A stretch of DNA of 64,000 bases from Chitinophagales bacterium (GCA_019694975.1 JAIBAY010000006.1:186001-250000); one strand, 5' to 3'. Shown: positions 9,038-17,643, counted from the stretch's first letter. The notes: generated from the sequence alone by a model not told the origin. Numbers and translations are program-made.

Positions 9038-9171
9038 GTTAATTTTGAAAATGCGCAGGGCCTCCTGTTTGGCTGGCAGTTTGCAGCTGAACACAATGAA
9101 ATCCATTGTATGGCAGGAAGCGCAACAGCGACTAACCTGGTATTGCCGGGTTCAAAAAGTAAACCCGGATT

Positions 9172-9828
9172 TTAAGATTCTTTCAGTATTGACGTGTAGC
9201 TCAATATCCAGAAATATTTCAAATTAATGAATTGAATGTTTGTGGCGATGCCGGATAGTTTCCGGCGTAAGAAGGTTTCCGTTGCAAAATTTTTCAGCAC
9301 AAAGTGCGTCGTTCCGTTTTCAAGTTTTCTGGTTTGAAAACTGTTGCCGTTTTCATCTGTGCCGGTAACGGGATGATTGCTGCCTGCTACAAAATTGTTA
9401 TCCATAAAAACAATCGTCCCGCCCGGCTGTACAAAATGGCTGACAATGTCCAGAAATTTGTCGAGCGTCTGCAACGGTATATGACTCCAGATAAAACCGC
9501 CAAACAAGCTGTCATATTCGTGGCTGGCTTTGAAACTGAAAATGTCCGCAATCCCGAAAGCTACCTCCGTATTTAATAAAGCTTTTTGTTGTGCTATATC
9601 AATCATTGTTTTGTTGATGTCCGTTGCCAAAACAGACTTCGCATTTTTGCAGATTCTTTCCGTCCAGTAACCAGTGCCGCAAGCGATTTCCAGAACCGTT
9701 TTGCCGGCGAACAACGTTTGCAGAATGACCGTTGCACGCTGAAGGTCGCCTTGCCGGTCAGGTTTTGCGTAAATCCTTTCGTATTCCCGTGCCCTTTCTT
9801 TATAATACGTGACCAGATCGGTATTCAT
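9172..9828 (-). CDS. Class I SAM-dependent methyltransferase
   Basis: The 218-residue protein has the SAM-binding motif I VLEIACGTGYWTE near residue 44, motif II acidic loop (LATDINKTMID) and a downstream GGFIWSHIPLQTL/ PGGTIVFMDNNFV stretch, which is the usual class I Rossmann-fold methyltransferase order. No accessory domain reveals the substrate. It stands alone on the minus strand, with about 130 bp between it and the LVIVD gene downstream and 420 bp of apparently gene-free DNA upstream. Confidence 0.8.
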   Translation of the reverse strand: MNTDLVTYYKERAREYERIYAKPDRQGDLQRATVILQTLFAGKTVLEIACGTGYWTERICKNAKSVLATDINKTMIDIAQQKALLNTEVAFGIADIFSFKASHEYDSLFGGFIWSHIPLQTLDKFLDIVSHFVQPGGTIVFMDNNFVAGSNHPVTGTDENGNSFQTRKLENGTTHFVLKNFATETFLRRKLSGIATNIQFINLKYFWILSYTSILKES

Positions 9829-10252
9829 CCGCTGATGATTTTTTTTAGTAGAGTTTATTTCTTCCTCGATTGTCGCAACTGTTCATTTGTACTTTTCATT
9901 TAAACGGAGCCGCTTTATCTTCTTTGTTCCATCTTCTCTGGCAAACACAATTGCGCTGAAGTTATGCAGGTTTCTTATTTCAGGGTTGAATAATAATTAG
10001 AATTCAATGTGCCGAAAATATAAATTCTATGACAACAGTAACTTGTGTTCCGTAAGCCATGTTGTCAACAACTACATGGTTGGTTTTTCAGATATGAATA
10101 TCAGGATGTTTTATCGGGATGTTTGCAGCATATGCTGCGCCTGATGATGGAAGGAACCCTATGTATGTAATATTGCTGGAGTATGTTGTTCGTAATCGGA
10201 TGATTGCACCGATGGGGAGGATTACAGCAAGTTATTTTTCATAGATGGAATT
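9829..10252. other. Gene-free stretch
   Basis: These 424 bp separate the methyltransferase start from the end of the MDR gene of the HxlR operon. The stretch is AT-rich with scattered stops in all frames. I see no recognisable RNA, repeat or coding remnant. Confidence 0.5.
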
Positions 10253-11257
10253 TCATTTCATCTTCACCACTACTTTTCCTTTTGCACGGCCGGTTTCTAC
10301 ATAAGCCAATGCTTCATTGGTTTGTTCAAACGGAAATACCTTGTCGACAACGGGCGAGATAACACCTGCGTTTATGAGAGTAGTAATTTCACTCAACTGG
10401 TTGCCGTCTGCGCTCATAAAAAGAAACGAGAAATTGACGTTTAATTTCTTCGCCTTTCTCTTTACACCCGCACTCAATATTTTAGTGAGGAATTGCAGGT
10501 GCCATGCTAAGTTTAATTTTCCGGCAAACTCAGGTGTTGGCGGGCCGGTCAGTGAAATGACGGTGCCGCCCGGCTTTAATATGCGTAAAGATTGCTCAAG
10601 AATTTTTGATTCACGGTTGCTGTGCAGCACGATATCATAATCTTTCAACCTGGTTGCAAAGTCTTCATTCTTGTAATCAATAATTACATCAGCGCCCAGT
10701 TGCTTAACCATATCAATATTATTGGTGCTGGTTGTGGTGGCAACGGTAGCGCCTGCATGTTTTGCGAATTGAATGGCAAATGTTCCTACGCCGCCTGAAC
10801 CTGCCTGGATGAAAACTTTTTGCCCCTTTTTCAGTTTTCCGATCTCAATCAAGGCCTGCCATACCGTTAAGCCAACCAACGGAATGGATGCCGCTTCTTC
10901 CATGGAGATATTTTTTGGTTTCAGGGCTAAATCGTTTTCAGGGATGGCAATATATTCGGCAAAAGTGCCAATATGAAAGTTGGAAGGCCTTGCATAAACC
11001 TCATCGCCAACCTTAAATTTTTTTACACCTGAGCCAACCTGTGTAATAACTCCGGCAACATCGTGTCCTAAAACAAATGGCGGTTTGTAGGGAAGAAAAA
11101 TTTTGAATTCGCCTTTCTTTATCAACGAGTCCAGTAAATTTATTCCGGCAGCATGTACCTCAACCAATACTTCATTGTCTTTGGCCACCGGTACCGGTAT
11201 GTCAGCGAGTTTTAGTTTTTCTTTATCGCTGTATTTTGTAACAGTGAATGCTTTCAT
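10253..11257 (-). CDS. NADP-dependent zinc-free MDR oxidoreductase
   Basis: A 334-residue MDR protein: N-terminal GroES-like domain (MKAFTVTKYSDKEKLKLADI, then VLGHDVAGVITQVGSG) and Rossmann domain with IQAGSGGVGTFAIQFAKHAGA near residue 150, ending GRAKGKVVVKMK. No zinc ligands are visible, so a quinone/enone reductase or related NADP-dependent activity is likely. It is the last gene of a four-gene minus-strand operon (spacings 37, 6 and 18 bp) headed by an SDR and divergent from an HxlR regulator. The set suggests reduction and hydrolysis of a reactive small molecule. Confidence 0.87.
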   Translation of the reverse strand: MKAFTVTKYSDKEKLKLADIPVPVAKDNEVLVEVHAAGINLLDSLIKKGEFKIFLPYKPPFVLGHDVAGVITQVGSGVKKFKVGDEVYARPSNFHIGTFAEYIAIPENDLALKPKNISMEEAASIPLVGLTVWQALIEIGKLKKGQKVFIQAGSGGVGTFAIQFAKHAGATVATTTSTNNIDMVKQLGADVIIDYKNEDFATRLKDYDIVLHSNRESKILEQSLRILKPGGTVISLTGPPTPEFAGKLNLAWHLQFLTKILSAGVKRKAKKLNVNFSFLFMSADGNQLSEITTLINAGVISPVVDKVFPFEQTNEALAYVETGRAKGKVVVKMK

Positions 11258-11275
11258 CTTTTAAGTGCTTTTTAT

Positions 11276-12139
11276 TTAATGAATAATTTTACCGTCTTCA
11301 ACAAATGTTATGGTTTCCTGTATTTCGTATGCATGAATTGCTGAGCAAAACAGTGATAGTCTGTCAGCTGATTTTTTGATTTCATCTCCAGTGAAAAATG
11401 CTGCCATGGCATTTGCATCAGCGAAACCTACCATGAGCGAGGCTTGAAACTGCACTTCTTTCGCATTGTCGTGAGCAACACCTGGTGTGTTCCATTGCTT
11501 TTCTTTCCAGGGCATATACACTTTGCTTCTTAACTCTTTCAGTACACCCATATTCGCTAAAGTGGGTGTGAGTTCTTCGGTTATATATTTTTTAAAATCA
11601 TTTTCACTTACACCTTCTTTGATGCTGAAAAAAACAATGCTTCTTGCTTTAACGGCATCGCTGGGTGGTGCTGCTTCATACCATCGGGAAGCATTTCCCA
11701 GTGAGGCATATAGAATAGTGCGCCTGAAAATATTTACTTCATCTTTAGAGGCGAGTTTGTTTTGCTTTTTCCCTCTGAAAATGGAAAAGACATTTTTCAA
11801 AGTAACATCGGCTATGCCATCAATTTTTCGGCCGGATGGAATGATAGTTTCAACACCGTTAATGGGTTGCCATAGCCCGGTGTTATTTTCCGCTAAATGG
11901 ATTTGCCTGTATTCCAGTAACCCTTTATTCGCTGAGATTATTTTTGAGTGCGGGCCTTTCCACCTGTCCATTCCTGCCTGACGAGGTGTATCTGTCCGCA
12001 TCCAAAGCAATATGGACGAAGAGCTGTGTTTTTCTGATTTAACTTTGGTTTGAACCTTGATCGGAGAGGTAGTTTTGTTTTGTGCAAAAGCGGCGGTAAG
12101 CGAAAGCATACAGAGTGTTATGATAAATTTATTTTTCAT
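11276..12139 (-). CDS. Secreted protein with two EthD-like dimeric alpha/beta-barrel halves
   Basis: The 287-residue product has a signal peptide (cleavage after AFAQ). Two segments look like repeated ferredoxin-like dimeric alpha/beta-barrel units: ILLWMRTDTPRQAGMDRWKG through LLEYRQIHL, and SIVFFSIKEGVSENDFKKYI through LKELRSKVYMPW. EthD, NIPSNAP and related stress proteins use this fold. Export is unusual for the fold, and the partners (SDR, hydrolase, MDR) lack evident signal peptides. The gene is 6 bp downstream of the alpha/beta hydrolase and 18 bp upstream of the MDR gene. Its role is unknown. Confidence 0.6.
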   Translation of the reverse strand: MKNKFIITLCMLSLTAAFAQNKTTSPIKVQTKVKSEKHSSSSILLWMRTDTPRQAGMDRWKGPHSKIISANKGLLEYRQIHLAENNTGLWQPINGVETIIPSGRKIDGIADVTLKNVFSIFRGKKQNKLASKDEVNIFRRTILYASLGNASRWYEAAPPSDAVKARSIVFFSIKEGVSENDFKKYITEELTPTLANMGVLKELRSKVYMPWKEKQWNTPGVAHDNAKEVQFQASLMVGFADANAMAAFFTGDEIKKSADRLSLFCSAIHAYEIQETITFVEDGKIIH

Positions 12140-12145
12140 GTTGAT

Positions 12146-13015
12146 TTATCGATTTAAAAATTCAATGGCTTTGGGTATAAACTCTTCGTGGTATTGGAAA
12201 ATACCACCATGCCCGGAGTCAGGGTAAATTTTTATTTGGGCGTTGGGAAATCTCTTAGCCATATCAAAAGATAATGGAGTTGGCACCATTCTGTCGGCAT
12301 CTCCGTTGGCAATAAATACCGGCAGTTTGAACACACTTAAATCCATAGGGCTTTCATTTCCCCATTTTTTTATCGCATTCAATTGTTTTTTCAGCACATA
12401 AAGCGCTACGTTTTTATCACGGTTTTCTTTTCTCTCTTTTAAGCGATTTAGAAAATCTTTTGCTGCAGCTTTTCCGATTTTATTTTGATTAAAAAACAAA
12501 TAGAACTTGGGATCTCTGAATGTAAATAGCCCCTTGAAAATATCACCATACGTTTTACCAGCCACATCGGGTATTCCTGTGCCACCTCTTGGTCCTGTGC
12601 CTGCAAGTATTGCTTTACGAACCAGCTGCGGTGCTGTTAAAAGTATTTCTTGTGTAATAAATCCACCCATAGAGAATGCTGCAATATCAACCTGTTTGAA
12701 GCCCAGGGCATGAATAAAAGCGATTCCGTCTTTTGCCATATCGGCAATACTTTCTCCCTGTTTGCCTGTTGTGGCGCCAACACCACGATAGTCAAATGAA
12801 ATTATCTGACGATGTGCTGCAATGGCATCCATGATTCTCGGGTCGCAATTATCAAGGTTGGCCGTTAAGTGATTGAAATAAATAACCGGTATGTCACCCG
12901 TTTTGCCGTAAGAGCGATAGGCGAATTGAATACCGTTGGCTGCTACAAATTGAGTGGGAACTGTTGCATAAGTGTAGACCGCATCTGAAGCGCTGCCGTT
13001 TTGTGTAATTTTCAT
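12146..13015 (-). CDS. Alpha/beta hydrolase
   Basis: The 289-residue protein shows the complete hydrolase triad: nucleophile elbow A-F-S115-M-G-G, acid in FIANGDADRM (Asp239 or Asp241) and H269 in PDSGHGG. The oxyanion region is VIYFNHLTANLDNCDP and the second strand reads FDYRGVGATTG. This resembles esterase/haloperoxidase-like members that act on small esters or lactones. It has no signal peptide. It is the second gene of the HxlR-linked operon, 37 bp after the SDR. Confidence 0.85.
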   Translation of the reverse strand: MKITQNGSASDAVYTYATVPTQFVAANGIQFAYRSYGKTGDIPVIYFNHLTANLDNCDPRIMDAIAAHRQIISFDYRGVGATTGKQGESIADMAKDGIAFIHALGFKQVDIAAFSMGGFITQEILLTAPQLVRKAILAGTGPRGGTGIPDVAGKTYGDIFKGLFTFRDPKFYLFFNQNKIGKAAAKDFLNRLKERKENRDKNVALYVLKKQLNAIKKWGNESPMDLSVFKLPVFIANGDADRMVPTPLSFDMAKRFPNAQIKIYPDSGHGGIFQYHEEFIPKAIEFLNR

Positions 13016-13052
13016 TTTTTGTATGATTGAGATTGTTGGAGGAAATGGATTT

Positions 13053-13853
13053 TTAGTTTTTATTTAATTGCTTAAGCACATTTTTTTCTAAAATCCCGTA
13101 GGCAAAGTGTTGCAGATTAAACAACACATTAGTACCCTTGCCAACCACATTCCTGAATTTAGGCCTGTCAGCCCTGACTACATTAAGTACTTTTTCCGCA
13201 ACAATTGCAGGGTCTTCAGCACTATTGACTAAGCCGGTTGTGAATTTTTCAATCTTGCTTCTCAAAGAGTTGTAGTCGTCAATTTTATTTAACGGCGAAA
13301 AGGAGTTATCCATAATGCTTGTTTTGAAAGCAGAAGGCTGAATCATTGCAACACTTATATTGAACTCTGTCAGTTCATATCTTAATGCTTTGAAATAACC
13401 TTCCAAAGCATGTTTGGACGCTGCATAGTAAGCTGCATTGGGGAAGGATACCAACCCTACAATAGAACCTACTGTTATTATTTTACCGGACTTTTGTTTT
13501 CTGAAATGGGGCAAGACTGCATTTGTTACCTTGATCGTTCCCCAAAAATTTGTTTCAAACTGCTGCCTGCCTAACTCAACAGGTATTTCTTCTGCAATAC
13601 CGGACACTAAAAAGCCGGCGTTATTGATGAGCATATCCAGCTGATTTATTTCCCTGAACAATCGCGCTGAAAAAGTGGCTAATGATTGTTCATCGTCCAG
13701 GTCCAATGCTATCATTTTAAAGGGAAACTTTGCGGCATACTTTGCTGGGTAGCGGCTTGTTCCGATAATACTGTATCCACTATCATGTAGTTTGGTTGCA
13801 ATCAGTAAACCGAAGCCTGATGATGCGCCTGTTACTAAAATAGTTTGCTTCAT
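13053..13853 (-). CDS. Short-chain dehydrogenase/reductase (SDR)
   Basis: Starting at ATG 13853 (MKQTILVTGASSGFG), the 266-residue protein has the classical SDR features: cofactor motif TGASSGFG at 8-15, NNAG at 77-80, catalytic Ser130 and Y143-A-A-S-K147. An upstream in-frame extension runs through the intergenic operators and is rejected. The gene heads a four-gene minus-strand operon and is divergent from the HxlR regulator at 13957; a TATGTTTG element at 13912..13905 is its probable -7 box. Classical SDRs oxidise or reduce alcohols and ketones; the substrate here is unknown. Confidence 0.9.
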   Translation of the reverse strand: MKQTILVTGASSGFGLLIATKLHDSGYSIIGTSRYPAKYAAKFPFKMIALDLDDEQSLATFSARLFREINQLDMLINNAGFLVSGIAEEIPVELGRQQFETNFWGTIKVTNAVLPHFRKQKSGKIITVGSIVGLVSFPNAAYYAASKHALEGYFKALRYELTEFNISVAMIQPSAFKTSIMDNSFSPLNKIDDYNSLRSKIEKFTTGLVNSAEDPAIVAEKVLNVVRADRPKFRNVVGKGTNVLFNLQHFAYGILEKNVLKQLNKN

Positions 13854-13857
13854 GGTC

Positions 13858-13887
13858 TTTGTTATTAATGGGCTGTTTGTATCTTTG
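13858..13887 (+). promoter_or_regulatory. Promoter of the HxlR gene (TTTG-N18-TATCTTTG)
   Basis: TTTG at 13858-13861 and TATCTTTG at 13880-13887 match the Bacteroidota primary-sigma consensus (-33 TTTG and -7 TAnnTTTG) with an 18-bp spacer. Transcription would start near 13893, inside operator 1, leaving a leader of about 64 nt. Confidence 0.65.
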
Positions 13888-13902
13888 CTTGCAATATGCA
13901 AG
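13888..13902. promoter_or_regulatory. Operator 1, dyad CTTGCAATATGCAAG
   Basis: The sequence CTTGCA-ATA-TGCAAG is a perfect 6-bp inverted repeat followed by TGCAAAC. It begins directly after the -7 box of the HxlR-gene promoter and overlaps the -7 box of the SDR promoter's flank. A second copy lies 33 bp downstream. HxlR dimers bind dyads of this size near their own genes, so it is a likely autoregulatory and operon operator. Confidence 0.7.
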
Positions 13903-13904
13903 TG

Positions 13905-13941
13905 CAAACATACAACAATACTTGCAAAAAGCAAGTGCAAA
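13905..13941 (-). promoter_or_regulatory. Promoter of the SDR operon (TATGTTTG -7 box)
   Basis: On the minus strand TATGTTTG (13912..13905) matches TAnnTTTG. The nearest upstream TTTG is at 13941..13938, a 25-bp spacing that is longer than usual, so the -33 part is uncertain. Both operators flank this box, so repression of the operon and of the regulator would occur together. Confidence 0.5.
13921..13935. promoter_or_regulatory. Operator 2, dyad CTTGCAAAAAGCAAG
   Basis: CTTGC-AAAAA-GCAAG, again followed by TGCAAAC, repeats operator 1 with a start-to-start spacing of 33 bp, close to three helical turns. On the minus strand it sits upstream of the SDR -7 box, where a bound repressor would block polymerase. 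Conservation of the arms but not of the spacer is what a protein-binding site would show. Confidence 0.68.
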
Positions 13942-13956
13942 CAAAAAAATATTTTT

Positions 13957-14367
13957 ATGAGCAAGTTGAAAAAAAGATCGGAGTGCCCGTTAAGCTGCTC
14001 GCTGGATATCTGGGGAGATAAGTGGTCGCTGCTGATCATCAGGGACCTGATGTTTTACAATAAGTCAACTTATGGCGACTTTCTGAAATCGCAAGAAGGT
14101 ATTGCTACGAATATTTTATCTGCCCGTTTGTCGGCACTGGAAGAAAATGGGATTATTGAAAAGGTGGAAAATCCCGGCACCAGGTCGAGGGTGTTTTATA
14201 AACTCACCCAAAAGGGAATTGAGTTGTTTCCCATTTTGGTGGAAGTGCATTTATGGGCTGAGAAATATTTAACAATTCCACAGGAAATAAAGCCAATCAT
14301 AAAGGAAGCAAAAAGGGATAAGGAAGGATTTATCAGGTCTTCCATGAAAGCGCTGAAAAAAGTTTAA
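13957..14367 (+). CDS. HxlR-family winged-helix transcriptional regulator
   Basis: ATG at 13957 (MSKLKKRSECPLSCSLDIWG) gives 136 residues with the HxlR order: the redox-sensing type N-terminal cysteines (C10 and C14), DIWGDKWSLLIIRDLMF, the recognition region ISARLSALEENGIIEK-like (ATNILSARLSALEENG) and the wing GTRSRVFYKLTQKGIEL. A longer frame upstream reads through the operator DNA and is not used. HxlR proteins are dimeric repressors or activators that often sense electrophiles or disulfide stress through an N-terminal cysteine. The two cysteines and the redox enzymes next door fit this, but the signal is an inference. Confidence 0.9.
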   Translation: MSKLKKRSECPLSCSLDIWGDKWSLLIIRDLMFYNKSTYGDFLKSQEGIATNILSARLSALEENGIIEKVENPGTRSRVFYKLTQKGIELFPILVEVHLWAEKYLTIPQEIKPIIKEAKRDKEGFIRSSMKALKKV

Positions 14368-14564
14368 AAGCGGAGTATTCATGGCAGCGGAAATGAAGCG
14401 TTGGCAAACGGTACTTCATGCTTATTGCCTGTAGGGCACTTCTTCTATCATTGTCGTAAATTTTGTGATCAATGAATAGTATGCAAAGTTCCTGAAGTAC
14501 AACTTTTTATAGCCCGCAGTAATGATATCAGCGGAAATACATTGATTGCCCTGCTGTTGAAATT

Positions 14565-16292
14565 TCACATAATCCTGGAAGATGCAATTTTAATGTCAGC
14601 ATTTTTCCATGCAATATCAAAGCGGGCTTTGGTTTCATCGTATTTCATCTTATCCCCTGATTGTTCATACGCATTCATTAGTCCCTTTAAGGCCCATCCG
14701 TTTTCTCTGTAAGTTTTTAGATCATCATTGTAAACGGCAATGGCTTCCTGAAATTTTCCTGCCGCCACTAAAACAGCCCCTAAATGATGGCGGATGGAAA
14801 AAAACCAGTCAGGCGGCTCGTTGTAATTTAAAGCATCTTCAATGGCCACTGCTTCTTTTAAAAGTGCGATGGCGGATGCATAATTTTTTTCTTTCGCATT
14901 TATTTCTCCCTCCAGGGTTTTTGACGCAATCACGCAAAGATCATATACGCTGTTTATTCCCCATATCGTCAAATCCTTGATTGTTGTATCGCGCATGATT
15001 ACTTCCATTGCTGCAAGCTGCTGCTTCGCATCCCCTGTTTTATTTTGCGAAAGCATTGCCATTCCCTGTGCGTAATGCCAGATCACTGACGGATACTTCA
15101 GCTCTTTTTCTGGCGGTGGTGATTGAAAAATATCGTTCCATAAACCAAGTTTTACTTCCACAAACCAGGGTATGGAATAATAATGCTGCAGCGTTGCCCA
15201 GGCCGGATCGAGCAATAATTTTTTATGCGAATGATCAGCAGTTGCATGCGCTCCTGTCATGGCAATTTTGCTTTCACCGCACAGCGTAGCACATGCTGAA
15301 ATGAAATGAAAATTGTGCGGATAGTAGGCAAGCGGATATACTCCCTGTGCATGACAGGCTTCCACATACAAACTGTCGATCAGCACAGCTTTTTGATTGG
15401 CAATAACTCCATCGTGATAGTTTCCTGTTCGTATGTAAGTATGTGAGGGCATATGAAGAAGATGGCCTGATCCGGGAACCAGGTCACGCAACAGGTCGGC
15501 ACTTGCCATTGCCATTTCGGCATGTTGCGACATTTCAGTTGCATGGATGTAAAAATGATTTGCTCCTGCATGTTTTGGTGCTGCCTGTAAACATTTTTCA
15601 AGTAAGTTTAAGATTTCCGGTGTCCAGGGCTGAATTGTTCCATCTTTTTTATAGAGATCCCAGGGATGCAGGTCCATTAGTGATTCAGCAAATAGCGCGG
15701 CAACCGTAACGTCATCGGGATATTTGGTATGAACCTTCCGCATGGCTGCTGCATAGGATGAATCAAGCAAAGGCCGGGCAATGGTGGTGTCGTTTGTATA
15801 GCGGTGCGATAATGCTTCAATCAGATCTTTTTCTTTCTGTGTGCTTGCAGCAGCAAATTTTTTTGCTTTTTGCATGGCATCGTACGCCCTTATAAAATTA
15901 TCTTTCTCCATGCCTGCATTGTAATTCGGTCCTAATACGTAGGCGAATCCCCACCAGCTCATGGCACAGGTTGAATCCTGCCGTGCAGCTTCAAAAAACG
16001 AACGCCCTGCTTCGGCATGATTAAAAGCGAAAGACAGCATCATCCCCTGGTCAAAATACTTTTGTGCCGTTGCGTTATTGGTTGAAACAGGAAAATGTAT
16101 TCCGTCCAACCCATCAAACAGTGGCGCTTTTTTTCCTGAAGCATACCATGCCTTATCCAATACTTCGGGAACGCAGCAACCATATAGCGTTGAGCTCGAA
16201 TCCGGTTTAGCTGTTACCGTTTTCTTTTCTGCTTGCTGATTGCAGGAGCAGAGGACTGGAGCAAGCCAGAGTAAAACCAGAAGATGCCGCAT
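14565..16292 (-). CDS. TPR-repeat lipoprotein, unknown function
   Basis: The 575-residue product starts with a short lipoprotein signal (lipobox LCSC). It contains several helix-pair repeats that read as TPRs: a front block near AQKYFDQGMMLSFAFNHAEA, GRSFFEAARQDSTCAMSWWG, then a middle block around LLEKCLQAAPKHAGANHFYI, and a C-terminal pair AIALLKEAVAIEDALNYNEP and EAIAVYNDDLKTYRENGWAL. The conserved middle with HATEMSQHAEMAMASADLL and HMPSHTYIRTG belongs to an uncharacterised family often seen as secreted TPR proteins. No neighbours on the same strand are close, so it appears to be a single gene. Confidence 0.75.
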   Translation of the reverse strand: MRHLLVLLWLAPVLCSCNQQAEKKTVTAKPDSSSTLYGCCVPEVLDKAWYASGKKAPLFDGLDGIHFPVSTNNATAQKYFDQGMMLSFAFNHAEAGRSFFEAARQDSTCAMSWWGFAYVLGPNYNAGMEKDNFIRAYDAMQKAKKFAAASTQKEKDLIEALSHRYTNDTTIARPLLDSSYAAAMRKVHTKYPDDVTVAALFAESLMDLHPWDLYKKDGTIQPWTPEILNLLEKCLQAAPKHAGANHFYIHATEMSQHAEMAMASADLLRDLVPGSGHLLHMPSHTYIRTGNYHDGVIANQKAVLIDSLYVEACHAQGVYPLAYYPHNFHFISACATLCGESKIAMTGAHATADHSHKKLLLDPAWATLQHYYSIPWFVEVKLGLWNDIFQSPPPEKELKYPSVIWHYAQGMAMLSQNKTGDAKQQLAAMEVIMRDTTIKDLTIWGINSVYDLCVIASKTLEGEINAKEKNYASAIALLKEAVAIEDALNYNEPPDWFFSIRHHLGAVLVAAGKFQEAIAVYNDDLKTYRENGWALKGLMNAYEQSGDKMKYDETKARFDIAWKNADIKIASSRIM

Positions 16293-16836
16293 GTAATTTG
16301 TTTTTTGTTATTGAACTAAGGTAAAGCAAATCGGATTCATGCATTAGTTCTTGAAATCAGCCGTCATTTCCGTATTGCTTTTAATAAAATTACCATGCAA
16401 GCCATTTGAATAAAAGCCGGGTAGCGATTACAAATGATCGCTTAACAAGTGTCGAACATAGCTTTTTTAATGTTGCTTCCGGTTGTTTTATGTCCGCTGC
16501 GGCGCATTGCTGCATTCCTTCATCGTTCCAGAAATGATATTAGCTTTTTTATTCATCGAAGCAATCATAAACACAGTTTTTTCATGCTGATTTTTAAGTG
16601 AATGTTATTCCAACTTCATCAGCACTTTTAGGCAAACCATCAGATCCTGTTATAGAATGCACAATCTAAGCGCACGCCACCCTAATTTACTTTTTCCCCC
16701 AATAATAAATATCTTGAACCCTTCAAAAGATGCATTACCGTTGCGGTATCTTTGCAGGATTAAAGCGTTTCACACAGCAGTCAGCCATGATGAAGTCATC
16801 GAAGCAGTATAGTTTTCACGTAAGGATGTATGGGGC
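16293..16836. other. Divergent intergenic region with mlaE leader
   Basis: These 544 bp separate the minus-strand TPR lipoprotein from mlaE. The left 430 bp show no coding remnant or strong hairpin. The right end holds a -7-like TATCTTTG (16747-16754) and a 17-codon reading frame that overlaps the mlaE start, both listed separately. Confidence 0.5.
16747..16754 (+). promoter_or_regulatory. Candidate -7 box of the mlaEFD operon
   Basis: TATCTTTG followed by C matches the Bacteroidota TAnnTTTG consensus. No exact TTTG lies at the -33 position, so it is a half match. A start near 16760 would give a leader of about 76 nt that contains the short reading frame at 16787-16840. Confidence 0.45.
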
Positions 16837-16840
16837 ATGA
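16787..16840 (+). CDS. Possible 17-residue leader peptide overlapping mlaE
   Basis: An ATG at 16787 opens a frame encoding MMKSSKQYSFHVRMYGA that stops at TGA 16838-16840. This TGA shares the ATGA tetranucleotide with the mlaE ATG at 16837. Such stop/start overlap often marks translational coupling. The peptide matches nothing I know, and it may be chance; the start of mlaE itself is supported by family length. Confidence 0.3.
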   Translation: MMKSSKQYSFHVRMYGA

Positions 16841-17628
16841 GTTCCGGACGCAGAGAGTATGTTATAGCCAAATGGGTCGACCCGGTTTTTCTCGACCTGT
16901 ACAATTCCGCTAAGTTTGTCACACGCTTTTTTAAGGAGGTGTTTCAGCCGCCTTTTGAGTTCCGCGAAATCGTCAGGCAGTGTTTTGAGATCGGCTATAA
17001 GTCGCTGCCATTAACCACCTTAACCGGCTTCGTTACCGGCATCGTCTTCACCAATCAGTCGCGACCCTCGCTGGCTGAATTCGGTGCCGCCTCCTGGCTG
17101 CCTTCTTTGATAGCCATCGCCATCATCAGGGCATTGGCTCCCCTCGTCACCGCCCTGATAGCCGCCGGAAAGGTGGGCTCCAATATCGGTGCCGAGCTCG
17201 GTTCCATGAAGGTGAGCGAGCAGATTGACGCGATGGAAGTGTCGGCCGTGAACCCCTTTAAATTCCTGGTGGTGAGCAGGGTGCTGGCCACCACGCTCAC
17301 GGTGCCGGTGCTGATGATCTACAGCGCTTTTGTAGGACTGATGGGCTCCTACCTCAATGTACACATGAATGAGCTCACGAGCTTCACTGCATTTTTTCAG
17401 TCAGCTTTTCAGCAGATCACCTTCCTCGATATCTTCTCTTCCCTGTTCAAGGCTATTGTGTACGGCTTTACCATCGGCATCGTGGCCTGCTACAAAGGAT
17501 TTAATGCCACACAGGGAACACAGGGTGTCGGCAGGGCGGCCAATACTTCTGTCGTTATATCAATGTTCCTTATTTTTATTGAAGAAATACTGATCGTGCA
17601 GGTGATAACCTGGATGAGAATGAAGTAA
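16837..17628 (+). CDS. mlaE: Mla-type ABC transporter permease
   Basis: The 263-residue protein is a MlaE/PqiA-associated permease: an N-terminal amphipathic helix, then membrane segments with the conserved GFVTGIVFTNQSRPSLAEFG, RALAPLVTALIAAGKVGSNI and GAELGSMKVSEQIDAMEVSA loop, and a C-terminal LIFIEEILIVQVI. In the inner membrane it forms the core of the system that moves phospholipids between the inner and outer membranes. Genes mlaF and mlaD follow with spacings of 15 and 2 bp, giving the expected operon. MlaB and MlaC equivalents are not in the window. Confidence 0.92.
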   Translation: MSSGRREYVIAKWVDPVFLDLYNSAKFVTRFFKEVFQPPFEFREIVRQCFEIGYKSLPLTTLTGFVTGIVFTNQSRPSLAEFGAASWLPSLIAIAIIRALAPLVTALIAAGKVGSNIGAELGSMKVSEQIDAMEVSAVNPFKFLVVSRVLATTLTVPVLMIYSAFVGLMGSYLNVHMNELTSFTAFFQSAFQQITFLDIFSSLFKAIVYGFTIGIVACYKGFNATQGTQGVGRAANTSVVISMFLIFIEEILIVQVITWMRMK

Positions 17629-17643
17629 GCGAAAAATGACGGT

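Noticed and set aside
13792-13956. N-terminal extension of the HxlR frame
   Set aside because: The frame reads through the divergent promoter and operators; the family start is MSKLKKR at 13957.
13854-14039. N-terminal extension of the SDR frame
   Set aside because: The extra 62 residues are translated operator and regulator DNA; the SDR fold starts at 13853.
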